64,000 bases of DNA from Sipunculus nudus (lineage: Eukaryota > Annelida > Sipuncula > Golfingiida > Sipunculidae), in contig CM049322.1 in NCBI GenBank assembly GCA_026874595.1, positions 43,150,840-43,214,839 on the forward strand, in the 5' to 3' direction. Under the pieces are notes generated by a model. It was not told where the DNA came from and did no database searches. It was given only the letters and a program-made list of their open reading frames with translations. Each line of letters begins with the position of its first letter. Within the stretch, counting starts at the first letter, position 1. Below, piece after piece: positions 1-12,048 of this stretch. The position numbers were made by a program, and so were the translations under genes.

Positions 1-76
1 TGTGCACCGGTGACGCAGTCATAACACTGAGTCGCTGCTTCGGCTAAAAGATAAAAAGTATATCCTTATCATTTTA

Positions 77-105
77 TTATATATATATATATATATATAT
101 ATATT
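77..105. repeat. (TA)n microsatellite
   Basis: About 14 TA dinucleotides. The rest of 1-249 is AT-rich and shows no gene; a CAGTAAAACCCCGC sequence near 148 resembles the pogo-like terminus seen at 3956. Confidence 0.95.
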
Positions 106-249
106 CTATTTTGTCCATTTTTTCTTCATGCATACGCAAACAAGTACAGTAAAACCCCGCGACAGCGCTATCTTTTACACGGAAATGTACCGTTAGTGTT
201 ATCATATCTGAAGCTTTGATTTTGTATTAATTTTTTTATGTAGATTATG

Positions 250-858
250 GGGTTGTTTAAAAGAGAGGGTAGGTGTGTCAGGAAAGAGGGGTTTAATGTA
301 GGGTCCGATTCTAATAAAGGTTGTAGATCATGGATAATTCTTTTAGAGGTTTTAGTATACGGGGATGATATTTTGTAACTAAGGGTGTGCGAGGGTTTTC
401 TATTTTGATTTTGGGAGCAAGTAGAGAGCTGCGTGAAATTTTAGTGGCTTTTCCTATTTGTTTTTCTACTGTTTTCTGTTTGTACCCCATATTGATAAAA
501 AAATTTTGTAGTTTCGCAATGTTTCGATTTCTATCGGATATGTCGGAACATATCCTATTGTATCTTATGGCTTGGCTGAAAATAATGGATTTACCCACAT
601 GGGGTGAGTGACAACTAGTAGGATGGATATAATTATACCTGTCGGTGGGTTTGGGTTAAACAGATGTGTGAATATTGCCATCTGTTAATTTTACTGTGGT
701 GTCAAGGAAATTAATCTTATCTACGGAGTACTCCATTTTGAATTTTATGTCGGGGTGAAAATGATTGAAATCTCTATAAAATTTTAATAGGTTTTCACGA
801 CCATAATGCCATATAAGAAATATATCGTCGATGTAACGTAGGTAAAGTAAAGGGCTCT
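250..858 (-). pseudogene. Penelope-like reverse transcriptase fragment (decayed)
   Basis: Read on the minus strand from about 858, one frame gives the reverse-transcriptase motif C region LRYIDDIFLIW (YxDD catalytic box). It continues through an INFLDT motif, then hits an in-frame TAA where PxPTDRYNYIHP begins. It resumes with GKSIIFSQAIRYNRICSD and RTPLVTKYHP, which are typical of the C-terminal reverse-transcriptase region of Penelope-like retroelements. The frame ends at 311, and a shifted frame then continues (FPDTPTLSFKQPHNLH). Everything upstream of motif C is missing, so this is a 5'-truncated copy with one stop and at least one frameshift. No GIY-YIG nuclease is visible before the window edge. 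It is a different lineage from the element at 16.3-19.3 kb, which has a YRDD box. The family call is from remembered motifs. Confidence 0.72.
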
Positions 859-1584
859 ATAGTATACACTTGCATTGTCAATATCCAAGTAGCCCACTGC
901 TAGTCAATGGAGGTCACTTAATACAGCATTGCCTGCATACCTTATTAGAAATGCATCACTCAGGAACACCCCTGCCGTCAAAGGTGGAAAGTTATTCTCA
1001 GATCACTTCCCCACCCACACCTACAGACATACACATCAAGTGTAATGGAATAATTGTTATTGTTTGAACTGTATTTCCAAAACGGTAAAGCTGTTTCATC
1101 TCAAATGTAATCCACAAATTGTAGTAGTGTGACATGTTTAATGGAACTAACTCCATTATGAATAATTTAAACCATGTTATGATTAAAAAAAAATAAATCC
1201 ATCCGTGTGCATTATGTAATGTTAAATGAAGAAATTTAGGGATAAATGATGATATTATTAAGAATTTTGAATGGTCTAATATATCCAAATATATATGTAA
1301 TATTGTAAAAGAATGAGAACAAAAAAACCTTAAACAAAAAAATAAAAAAATAAAAGTGAGGATCTAATGCAAATTTTTGTTCATTATTTTCCTGTCTCAG
1401 AAGAATGAGCAGTAAAATTATCAGCCTTGTTCGTCTACCTGTCCATCTGTCCATTTTAAAATAATCAGTAATTATGTATCATTTGTTTTTTCCGGTTCGA
1501 ACTGTTGTATTAGATTTCATATACCTTATGTATACGCAGATATGTTGGAACTCCCACCTTTCAGCAACCTCCAGTGCAGGATTA
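859..1584. other. Intergenic, no feature recognised
   Basis: AT-rich sequence with short A and T runs. The open frames are short, lack recognisable motifs and have no splice context. Confidence 0.6.
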
Positions 1585-2890
1585 AGGTGTTATATCGTTA
1601 AAAGGAAGTAAAGGTTTTTAATCAGAGTCCAGTGATGTGACCACCATGGTTTTAAAAGTTCGGCCAAGTCATGTGTTTTATTAATATTATCTTTCTTTTT
1701 TTAAAAAAAAGGAAGCCCCACAACTTAATTATCATTCGGGTAGGATGGAGGTGGGGTGGGGGTGTGTGGGGGGGGGGGGGGTTCACATATATTTGTTAAG
1801 ATCCGTTGTCTGTAGGAAAGGTGAAACATGAAAAAAATGTCACTAGTACACCTATAAATTAATAACAAACTAGAATCTGTAGTCAGGGCATACAGACCTC
1901 CACCAGAATCTCCTTTAATATTAGTCATGTGTTTACGTGTATGCGTTTCGTGTGTAAACACTGTTATGCTTCAGTAACGAAAGTTCACCTAGCGAGTGGC
2001 AGAACAAATAAATACGAATAGGTGGCTTCCACGCGGGAACAAAGAAATGGTCCTTTGTCATAATGGTTTATAAGAAATATATATTGTGGTGATTCTTATA
2101 ACCTTCAAAATGAAATAGACTATTGATAGGTCTTTACCCTAACCCTCTACAAATGTTCAGCGAAACATTTTTCGCCTGTCATGCTTTGTCAAGAGGCGAC
2201 CTGTAATCCCCACTGACCCCCATTTCCATTAGATCGCTTATTAAGGAATTTTACTCAAGTAAAAGGAAGTAAATATTTTAATTCAAGCGCGGTACATATG
2301 TCCACATGGATCTTTTAATAGGGAGCACTTTTCCGTTGAGTGGACGGAAAGAGCTGAGACCCTTTAAACGATCATCGATTTATAGGTTTACAGGTGTGTT
2401 GGTTTTAAATACATTCGGAAGTATCTTTTTTATGATAACCATGGTTTTAATAGTTCGGCCGATTTATGTGTTGATCGAAAACTTTTTTTTCCAAAGTAGT
2501 CCGGGGGATGGGGTGGAGGGGTGGGGAGGATTGCAGACACTTTTAAGGGTCCTCAATGTCTTGGGGACTTTGAAACCCCCGCCAGAATCTACTAATCAGT
2601 CGTTCGTTCTTACGTGCACGTTTCATGTAAAACATTGTCATGGTTCAGAAACACGGGTTCACCAGGCGAATGGCAGAACAACTGCATACGAATTGGCGGC
2701 TTCTACTCGGGGACAAAGGATTAGCCCCTTACAATTATTCGTTGGTGGAATTGTGATTATGGCACTTTAGAGAAAAATATATTATGGTGATTCCGATTAC
2801 CTCCAAAATGTAATCGATTAAGGATACAGTTTTACTCTACCATTCTACAAATTTTCAGCCAAAATCTGTATATTACATTTTGCGTTAATT
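1585..2890 (+). repeat. Tandem duplication, two diverged ~0.65 kb units
   Basis: Unit 1 (about 1585-2180) and unit 2 (about 2250-2890) align along their length. Both open with AAAAGGAAGTAAA and pass through ACCATGGTTTTAA and GTTCGGCC. Both then run through a G-rich block (strongest at 1738-1782), a CCAGAATCT block and a GGCAGAACAA block, and end near CTCTACAAATGTTCAGC / TTCTACAAATTTTCAGC. Open frames inside are not conserved between the units, so they are not treated as genes. Confidence 0.7.
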
Positions 2891-3908
2891 TGCTGAAAGA
2901 TATTACAACGAACCAATGCTGAAGTGGTTTCATTGCTAAATGCTTTCATCGAAATATATCAACCTGATTTCTTTTTATCTGGGAGAGTTGTCAGTTTTGC
3001 ATCAGACCTTATTCCTTGCCATTTACAGTACTTAAACCAAAAATTTCATACTGTTGGAATATATTTTTCTTGGCCTATCTTTTTCACATTGGCAGCTATA
3101 CGTTTCGCGTACAAGAGACTTCAACGACATATGCCTGTGTATAAAAATAACGCATGTGCCTGTTAACATACCTAAGACGATACCCTCAACTGACCACACT
3201 GAAAAAACATCGTGTTTCACGATGTCGCCTGAGCTTCAAATAATACAAAGCATCTTTCATATAATTTCACGGTGGATTACTTCTTTATACAATCGTTATA
3301 TTCACGACATTTCCCAAGATCTAAGGATTAAAATATGCGTCGTTTGGTCCCTATCAGCTCATTACAAAAAATATCCATCAGGTAGAGCCGTGGATTTTCC
3401 ACGGGTGCAGCTTGTGGTAATAAATTGTCCTTGACCATGTCGCAGAATTACATTTCAACAGGTTGTGCATAGTACACAATAGTACTCTATCCTAACATAT
3501 TACAGGAACATTCATTTAGTAACAGTTATAACAAGAGGAGCAGCTGAAACACAACATAGACGCCTTGGTTTGCATTCCTTACGCGTAAAACTTTTTGTTG
3601 TCCTTCAAAAACGAATTAGTATAGACGGGATGTATTTGGTGCAATGCATAAGGAGCATAACCTGAACAAAAATTCGCTTACCCTCTGTAAATCGGCGGTA
3701 CTAACTCCAACTCTTTTCAAGAGTGATAACCCTCAAAGCACATTGTGAATTCACTTTACAGTGAGATGTTTATGATTTCGCATTCGAATTCAAATGATTA
3801 GTTTGATTATTACTAAAAATGCAGAGAATTTATAAGGCATTGATATATTACACGCATGACGGTATATCCTCTACAATATGCAATATTAGCCTCTTAAAAT
3901 AGTAAAAC
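2891..3908. other. Intergenic, no feature recognised
   Basis: No recognised coding, RNA or repeat feature. The 126-codon frame at 3054-3434 has no family motif and no sign of codon constraint. Confidence 0.5.
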
Positions 3909-3909
3909 A

Positions 3910-3911
<2 letters not shown>

Positions 3912-3955
<44 letters not shown>
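3912..3955. repeat. (TA)n microsatellite abutting a transposon end
   Basis: About 22 TA repeats end directly at the left terminus of the inverted-repeat element. The last TA doubles as its target duplication. Confidence 0.95.
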
Positions 3956-3958
<3 letters not shown>

Positions 3959-5020
3959 TAGAACGCCTGCTAACGGCCACGCCTCAATAACGGTCAATAC
4001 GTCTATAACGGTCAGACTTTCCGGTCCCGAATGTTCGACCGTTATATTTCATAATCATTTTGTTGTCAATTACGGTCACATCTCCATTCCGTATTACGGC
4101 CAGGTCTCTCGGTCCCGCAGGCCAGGAAACGCCTCAATTACGGTCAGGGGCATGTTACCGCTCAACCGTGACTGAGTTATTTGAAATGTAGCCAGCGTCG
4201 TACCACCCCACTCAGCCTCATTAGTATGCACAAGTAAGGCATGTGTTCCCACCTGCGTGTGAGTTTTGGAATCAGTCTCGCTAGCCGGATCTTAATCAGG
4301 GTGTTTGTCATTTAATTAACGAATGACAACCAGCGGGTCCCGATGATTATGTCATCAGAAAAATTTTAGACAAACTGTTGATCTTTAAGCTTTCTTTAAT
4401 GTCCTCGTGAACACGTACATCAAACGAAAACAAAGCGGCAAAAATCTACTCATACATGAATAATTATGAATTCAAAGTAAACAATGTTACATGTATGAAA
4501 TGTTAAGTATACTCTGTCCCAATCACTTTGACCATTATGGCTACCAATGATTTGGAATTTGCCTATCAAGATGAAATTATGAACTCAAAAGTGTGTAACA
4601 AATAGTCATCCATAACTGCCTTCTTTAACCAGAAGTAAAGATTGTATTCTGTGAATGTTCACATATTTCTGCTGATACTTCCGTGCTTTTAGTGTGCTTT
4701 ATGGATACAAAGAGCCTCTCAACATTTGTACAAATATTATGGACATGCCATATGTTTGTAATTTAATAACAAACACTGTATTTGTATATATCGTTGGTGA
4801 TTGTTATAAACAGGGTTGACGTGATTGTAAATATATAATTTTTTTTATTACAGTAATTATACTAATACCCTGTATATACGTTAATTTTGTTGATTGTAAT
4901 AAAGATTTGAACTTGGTTTCGTGTTACATTGTAACCCCCCTATCCTGTATTACGGCCACTCCTGTATTAAGGCCACTTTCATCCAGTCCCGATAGTGACC
5001 GTAATACAGGCGTTCTACTG
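3956..5020. mobile_element. pogo/Tigger-like non-autonomous element
   Basis: The left end CAGTAGAACGCCTG is the exact reverse complement of the right end CAGGCGTTCTACTG, and both ends are flanked by TA, as expected for Tc1/mariner-pogo insertions. Subterminal copies of an ACGGTCA/ACGGCCA motif lie inside both ends (about 3970-4140 and 4930-5000). The 1,065 bp interior shows no transposase reading frame, so it is non-autonomous or decayed. Similar single termini occur near 148, 25750 and 40311. Confidence 0.75.
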
Positions 5021-5022
5021 TA

Positions 5023-6019
5023 TGTATAAGGCCTTACCTCGTGATAGTGATACGCTCAGTTCCGTACTGCCGACCGCACACCATATATGTGGCTTATGTT
5101 CGTTTGTTCCAGGCGTTTCTGCCAATAGGCGAACGAGAACGAGGCGGAGGTTCTTCCCACACTTGTTTGAAGATAACCTACAACACATTTCATGGTTCTG
5201 CATCGTGAGAGCACGTGTTCAATTTTATTCCAGCCTACAACACGTGATTAAATGTTTATTATCATTTGCACAAGAAATGTGTAAGATCTCACGTGATTAG
5301 TTCGTTTTGACTGAATACAAGGTGTTCACTTTTTATACGTTGTTATGTGCGTGGGAATAAACAATCAAAGCTTGTCTGTAATTGAAAAAAAGGCTACTTG
5401 TCCAGTGACCTCAACGTGAGAATGCCTGACGACTCCCATGCAGGGAGAAAAAAGTGAAAAACAAAAACAAAAAAAGCATGTTCTTGATGGATGGAGTTGC
5501 TCAGTGGTCGGATGGCCTGTGCGCAAAGTTTAGGTATATAGCACTGATCGCGCCCATCGCACCTTCCTTCTATCATTTATTCACCGGAGTAAGCAAACGG
5601 TTTTAAAACAAAACATTTGTAGATGCAATTAATATCTTAAAGAGAAGACGCCATATTTGATTTAACATCAACGTGCTTGGTATGCTCCGCTCCTTTATGT
5701 TCTTTCACCATATTAACGATAGTATTGTATGCATGATTTAAGCTAATCTACGACGAAACGAGTGATGTTTATACGAAACATTGTTCAAACCTGTCACTAA
5801 ACAAAAGTTCAAAGCTGTCAATGCTAAATTGCATGATGTTCCTACAACAGTCTTAAAATAGAATTTCAATAATAGTATTCCTTGGGCCTATCCAGGAATT
5901 TTAAAATTTTGCTGCACCAGAACACCATGCATATTCAATTGTTGTCAAACCCTGCATGCATACGAATAATAATTATTTGATCTGAATAGACTGGTTCCTT
6001 TTCACAAAAGGAGAGATTG
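5023..6019. other. Intergenic, no feature recognised
   Basis: No gene or repeat boundary recognised. A stretch near 5480-5520 resembles a degenerate pol III A-box but has no matching B-box, so no tRNA or SINE is called. Confidence 0.5.
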
Positions 6020-6835
6020 TTCAAAGACTTCTTCTTCTCCCCATTCTTACTCTACTTCCTCCTTGTCCCCTCATTGTTTTTACTCTTCTTCTCACTTTTT
6101 TCTCTCCTTTTTTTCTCTTCTGTTTGCTTATTACCTTGTGTTTTTCTTATGACCATTCTCTCCTTCCCCTTGCTCTCATCCTTACACTTTTTATCTTCTT
6201 CTATTGTACTTCTTCGTCCTTTGCTCTTCTCCTTATATTTCTTATTATAATCCGCATGCCTCTTTCTCCTTGTATTATCTTCACATCTTGCTCATCTTCG
6301 TCTTCTCTTTTTCTCCTTTTTTTTTAATTTTTTTCTATTCATTGTCCATCTTGCTCTACTTCCTTAACTTCTTTTACATTTCTTCTCCTTGTATTCATCT
6401 TTTTTTTGTCGTGCTTTTTTTCTCATGTACTGATTCATCTTCCCCTTCTTCTGTCTTCCATCTTATTCCTCTTCTAATTCTACTTTTACTTCTTCTTCGC
6501 CGTGCCCATCTTATTTTATTACGCACTGTCTCTCTCTTTTCTTCAAGTGTATCTTCTTCTTTTCTGTATATCTCTTTGTCAATGCTTTCCTATTTATCTT
6601 ATCCTCCTCCTTCTTGTTCCTCTTTTTATTCTACCTACTCTTGTCACTCTTTATTTTCTTCCTCCTCTGCCTCTTCTTGTCTTTCCTCTCCTCTTTTTTC
6701 CCTTCTGTTTCTTCTATTCGTTCCTTGCTTGTCTTTCTTCTTGTCCGTATTCTTGCTCTTTACAATTCTCACTTTGCTTTTTTTTTCATTTTGCTCTTCT
6801 GGTGTTCACTTTTCTCCTTCTTAATCCCCTTTCAT
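6020..6835. repeat. Long polypyrimidine tract (TTC/TCC/CTT-rich)
   Basis: Over 800 bases are almost purely C and T on the plus strand, with scattered A and few G. Long open frames in it (for example 6204-6824) encode only Leu/Phe/Ser low-complexity sequence and are artefacts of composition. A weaker pyrimidine-rich block follows at about 7085-7300. Confidence 0.9.
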
Positions 6836-8213
6836 TCACAGTATGTTTTTTGTGTGTGTGTGTGTGTACTGCTGCTTCTTCTACTTTTTATAAACTAAGC
6901 TGAAAAAAAGTTATATTAACTATAACGATCTGCCTTTGTCCGCATTCCGTCCGTTGCGGCCACCATTAAAAGAGCGGAACGGGAAACCTCCGCATACTTA
7001 CTGATGATGGATAATTTTATCAGTTGAACGAGCGGGATGGTACTAGTAATATTTTCTTATTTTTATCCTTTTGTTTAGTCAATATTCTCGGGTCCCTTTT
7101 ATTCTTGGTCCTTTTTTTCTTCCCTTTCTTCACTTTTTTCTTCTTCTTCTTTCATCATTACTCTTCTTTCTAGTCATCTTTTCCCGCTTACTTTTATTCT
7201 GGTTATTATTATCCATCTAATTCGTCTTCTCATTCTTCATCATTATTATCACAATCATCTTATTATTCTTATTTCACCTATTCTTCTTATTATTGTCACT
7301 GGACAAATATTATATATGTATTCGTTACACATCGTATACTCATTGCAATAAAATTTAAATAGAATATTGCAAATAATTTTAAGCAGAACACTTAGCTATA
7401 CACACGTTTGTGTAAGTAAAAAACATTGACTCTTCTTTGTTAGAGGAGTTCTTATATATTCAGAGATTTTTCCAGGAAAGGTAATTTAAGGTATTCTAAT
7501 CCAAATCTATTAAAACAGAATATGCAGAGAAATGCAAATTAACTGGTGCCTTTTTAAAATGGATTAACAGGTTTCTTTCTAGATGGAACTGCGTCAGAGC
7601 ATAACAGCCCTCTCATGGCATTGCCTCCATATCATTTACAGATTTATGGACATTTTGTCTGGTTTGCATAGTTAATTTTTTTTTTTTGTGAGCAGTTTTA
7701 CCCTCATACTCTGCTCAACCAATAAAAAATGTGCAACATTCCAAAATTTGTTACTATTATCATGCCAACTTTTGAATTAGGCGGCCGTATCTCTATAGCT
7801 CAAGGTCTTTTAGTTATCTAAACTCAAAAAAAAATAATATGAACCCGCGATACCGATGATAAGGTATATTTTCATTAATATTTCCTCCTCGTTTTTTCTT
7901 AAATATAAATCTGATCATATAAATTTATAAATGTTTGCGTTAAATGAGGTGGGTTTCGAATGCTAAATAAATATGGTTTAATTTATTCTTTTTTTTTAAC
8001 TGCCCACTGGGCTTCGGTTACCTTAAAACAGTTTGTACCTGAGGAGTGGGCCGGCTGGTAAGCCTAACCCACGAAACAGTACTGTAGTACATTATGAAAT
8101 CAAGCTAACTATACACATAGTATAATATCATGCTATGTTATAATATAATTAATGCTCCCCAGTACGGTAGAGCACTTTCACTGTGATGTATTGAACCTTA
8201 ATGTATTATATTG

Positions 8214-8217
<4 letters not shown>
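6836..8217. other. Intergenic, mixed sequence
   Basis: Contains a short (TG)n tract near 6851, the second pyrimidine-rich block at 7085-7300, and AT-rich DNA. No gene is recognised. Confidence 0.5.

Positions 8218-8265
<48 letters not shown>
8217..8265. repeat. (TA)n microsatellite
   Basis: About 24 TA repeats. Confidence 0.95.
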
Positions 8266-8268
<3 letters not shown>

Positions 8269-8389
8269 CTTAACATAGGAAAGGTAAAAAAATTGAGAAT
8301 TATTCCAAAAAATGTTGTGACAATTCCTCAATATATATAAATATAATTATATATAGACACATATATTTACATATATTAAACCTAATATA

Positions 8390-9190
8390 GGAAAGGTAGG
8401 GAAAAGGGAGAAGAGGAGAAAATCCCCGAGAAGAGCAAGTTAAAAAGAACAGGAAGGAGAGTTAACGAAAAAGAAGAGGTAAGGAAAGAAGACTGAAAGA
8501 AGAGAGAGGTAGGACAAGAAAGGAGAGAAAAAAAGAGGGGGAAGAAGAGTAGAAAAAAAGAAGAGAAACTGAATGAGAAGTAGACAATTAAAAAAATAGC
8601 CAAAAACGATTGATATCATGTCCTAACTGGAGAAGACCTAAGAAAATAACACAAATAACGGAGAAAAATATCAAGACGAGTGGAACCCGGGGAGCAAAGC
8701 AAAAAAGAAAAAAAAGGAGGAGGATAAGGGTATTGAAAAGACGAGCAAGCAGCAATGCAATAAGAAGAGTTAGTATGTGAAACGGAAGACGTAGAGCGAG
8801 GAAAAGTATAGGAATAATAAGGAAAAAAAGAAGGGGAACGAGAGGAAGTATGAGAACACAAGCAAGAGCAAGTAGGAGGAGGATAAGAAAATTTAGACGA
8901 AAGGGGAAACAGAAGAAGAAATAAAAGGAGAAGACAAGATAAAAAAAAAACATGTAAGAGAAGTACAGGATTGGGAGTAAGATTGAGACGGGAAGAATGA
9001 GATAAATAACAACTAATGTGAGATGAAGAACAAGATGGAAAGGGAGGAGAAGGAGAGGATGTAGAAAAGGGAAACGTAGAAGAAGATCACGAAGTAGAAT
9101 AAGGGGAAGGGCGGCAAGAAGAGGATAAAAGTGCACCAAAACAATACGAAGAGCAAACAAAATAGAAAAAAAGACAGAGGGGTGAGAAGA
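8390..9190. repeat. Long polypurine tract (GAA/GGA-rich)
   Basis: About 800 bases are almost purely A and G on the plus strand, the opposite polarity to 6020-6835. The minus-strand frame 8588-9160 is low-complexity Leu/Phe/Ser/Pro and is not a gene. Confidence 0.9.
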
Positions 9191-9775
9191 AGATATAAAA
9201 CAAAACCAGTGTTAGATTTTCCTTACTGTTGTGAAGAGGGAACAGTCAGACGAGCTTATTGTTATGAAGTTTCTTGAAGTTCTTTTTTCCAATTTCTATC
9301 GATTTTAATGTGTCATAAATAATTCGTTTTCCTGTAATATTTTTTATTTTTTTTTTTACTTTTGTGTTTAACGGTTTTGAGATAGTCTATTACGTTGAGA
9401 GGCATATTTTTTTCAAATTTTGTGAAAAATCAAATATGCTACGTTAACATATTTAACGGTGTGGGGATATATTTCACGATTAGCGCAGATTCGAGTTTGG
9501 ACGCCTAAAATCCTGCCCAACAGCAAACAAGGGCTGCCCCTTGGAGGTCAGCAAATGAGAACCCTTTCGTGAACTTACTAACCTCTTGGGACACGCCTGC
9601 ACGTTATAGCATGATAAAACAATTTATTTAGTTTAGTTCAGTTTTTGGGTGACAATGAGTTAAACGTTAGCCGACATTGGGGGATATTTTCAATTAATAA
9701 TTGTTGATTCTGTTCTGCCGTTCTCGGCAGACCTCTGCTGACACTGAACAACCATCTTTGCAATGAAAGAGGCAT
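9191..9775. other. Intergenic, no gene
   Basis: No gene seen. About 9690-9780 resembles 42190-42290 (shared ACCTCTGCTGACACTGAACAA / AGTCTGCTGACACTACACAA and CATGATAAA blocks), so it is part of a dispersed repeat. Confidence 0.5.
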
Positions 9776-9951
9776 GATAAATATATCAAACCAGGTGAGT
9801 GCGTGATACATGAGAGGTTACCGGGTTCGTCTGGTTTGGGCAATTCACAGATCAGGCGAGTGCGCGCACTCGCCTGATCTGTGAATTGCCCACACCAGAC
9901 GAACCCGGTAACCTCTCATGTAACACGCACAAACCTGGTTTGATATTTATC
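9776..9951. repeat. Near-perfect 176 bp palindrome
   Basis: The two arms meet at AGTGCG|CGCACT (centre between 9864 and 9865). From 9786 to 9943 they differ at only about four positions (two near ACCAGGTGAG / ACCAGGTTTG, one at GTGATAC / GTGTTAC, one at TGGTTTGGG / TGGTGTGGG). The outermost GATAAATAT sequences match with a 2-base indel. The loop is essentially zero. No open frame or pol III box pair is seen. Confidence 0.93.
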
Positions 9952-9984
9952 ACCCACTTAGCTACACGAATACTTTTTTTTGTT

Positions 9985-10460
9985 ATTTCAAAATAATAAG
10001 TGGGACTATTTCCTAATAGTAAAAAGTTTACTTTGGAATTTCATTGATGCCCGACGCGTTCACTGCGACTTATATTCATGCACACACTTTGAGATCCTTA
10101 CACCTTGCGCCATGTGAATTATTAAAAAAAGATAAATGTGCAGCCCAATACGATTCTTTGTACTTAATGTCAGTTACAAGTAATTGCAATTCAGTATCAC
10201 TCACTACATTCAGGCATATGAACTTTATGAGCACAATCAAAATAATAAGAACTATTTCTTAATAGTAAATATTTTACTTTGGAATTTTTATTGATACCCA
10301 ACACGTATCACACGATTATATTCCTACGCCCGCGTTGTGTTTTTACGTTTACACATAAATTGTTCCATACCAACCACAAGAAAAGACAAATATGTCAAAT
10401 AAGTTAAACCAGTAAAAAAGTTTTACTAAGTATGAAACATTTTTTTCTTAAATGTCAGTT
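9985..10460 (+). repeat. Tandem duplication, two ~240 bp units
   Basis: The AATAATAAG...ACTATTTC.TAATAGTAAA...TTTACTTTGGAATTT block occurs at about 9991-10040 and again at about 10240-10290. It is followed in both by related TTGATGCCCGACGCGT / TTGATACCCAACACGT sequence and a later AAAAAGA.AAAT block. The units are moderately diverged and non-coding. Confidence 0.65.
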
Positions 10461-11980
10461 TTAAAACAAAGCATTATACTTCCATCCTTACGTTTAAGAC
10501 GCTCATCCTTTCACATCACTACGGATTAATTACTCCTGTAAAAGACAGCATTCCGATCAAGCTGTGCGGAGTACTTTTTGTATACAAATCAATTACGCGC
10601 CGCTTATTAATCCTTAAATTGTTAAATATAATTAATAACTTGATTAACCATTTGATAAACCATACTAAATAATGATTTTTACTTCATGCAATATTTTGTA
10701 AACTTTGGAACTATATTGTCATCGGAGCCAGGTTATATACTAAATCGAAGCAAACAGCAGCAAAACAGGAGAGATCGTTTGAATCCTGAATTTTTAACCC
10801 CCCGACTAATCCCGGCAATTAACTGAGTCGAGCACTCATTGATTTGATGTTTCACGACTTTTATATAGTGGAAATCATCCTTAAATGTTTAATACATGAT
10901 ATTTCTTATTTGGTTGGATACATGATGAGCATTTTGCGATTAAACCGTAAATCCATGCAAACCTTGAAGTTTCTAGAGTGAAACGGGGGCGCCTCCTGGG
11001 ATTGTGAAACGAGGGCTGGGCCATAACTCAACTATAATCTGCACCGATCACGACCACTATGTTTTCATCCAGAGGTGCGACAACCCGCCAGTCTGTGCAT
11101 GAAACTGTTTTTGTAATGCATTTGTGGAATAAGTTATAAAGAATAATGCGTCAACTAAGGTCCACAAAGTGTCACGAGTCATCAGTAGCTTTGGGGAGAC
11201 GCGGTGAGTGGATTGGGTAAGTCAGCTCACTTTAAAATCAGCTGATGGCCAATATGGCAATAACACGTACTGTGTCTGTGGAGTGTTGACATGTGTATTT
11301 TCTCAGTGTTACTCAAATTTCGAGGTAAAAAACGCGGATAAAGGAATATCTTATACTATATCATGTATTTCATAATCATTAGCCAACTGTGTTTCAAAAT
11401 TACTTTTCTATAATACTATCTTATCATTTCAAGCTTGAGTTTAGATGATGGGCACGCTTATCTCAAACAGATATATATATGTGAATTATTGATTGTTGCT
11501 TCTCCAGTTCTGCCAGTTATGGAATGGCTTAAATAATATAAGATCTGTATTTTAGAACAACATATTTTTTTTCAATTAAATGGGATATTTTAATTTACGG
11601 ATGTGATCATGCAGTTATGGTGATTTTTTTAATAAGTTTAATCACTTATTTAATTGGACTATGTGTCTTTGGAACTGTGTTGGATATATATTTTCTGATA
11701 CAAAACTACCTATACTTCACACACCAAAGACAAATGTACAACACACCAATAGTGGATGGCATCCAATTATTCATACAACTGACAGTCCCAACTTTATGAA
11801 CAGGTATAAAAATGTTGAGTTTATGAAAACAAATAGTTACAAAATACCTGCACCAAATCAAATCATGCATCAGCCTGCCATAGCAGTGTTAATTCAAGTC
11901 ACTGTAATTGATTGGTTTGTAAAAAAATATATGTTCATTTTAAAGTACAGTTGTTTTGATACAATTATACAATATAAACT
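10461..11980. other. Intergenic, no gene recognised
   Basis: AT-rich. The 121-codon frame at 11661-12026 has no family motif; it lies just downstream of the minus-strand recombinase gene and overlaps its presumed 3' end. Confidence 0.5.
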
Positions 11981-11983
11981 GGA

Positions 11984-11989
11984 TTTATT
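11984..11989 (-). promoter_or_regulatory. Candidate polyadenylation signal for the recombinase gene
   Basis: TTTATT on the plus strand is AATAAA on the minus strand, about 60 bases past the stop codon at 12049. Confidence 0.5.
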
Positions 11990-12048
11990 TACATTGATAG
12001 TTTGCAACATTAATAAAACACATTAATTGGATATATCAATACTTAAAC

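Noticed and set aside
3054-3434. 126-codon plus-strand frame
   Set aside because: No motif and no supporting signals; overlapping frames of similar length exist on both strands.
6017-6903. Long open frames rich in Leu, Phe and Ser
   Set aside because: They follow the polypyrimidine composition, overlap in several frames, and have no domain.
8588-9160. 190-codon minus-strand frame that looks like a membrane protein
   Set aside because: It is the complement of the polypurine tract; the hydrophobicity comes from composition.
11661-12026. 121-codon frame next to the recombinase gene
   Set aside because: AT-rich with no family motif; it overlaps the likely 3' end of the minus-strand gene.
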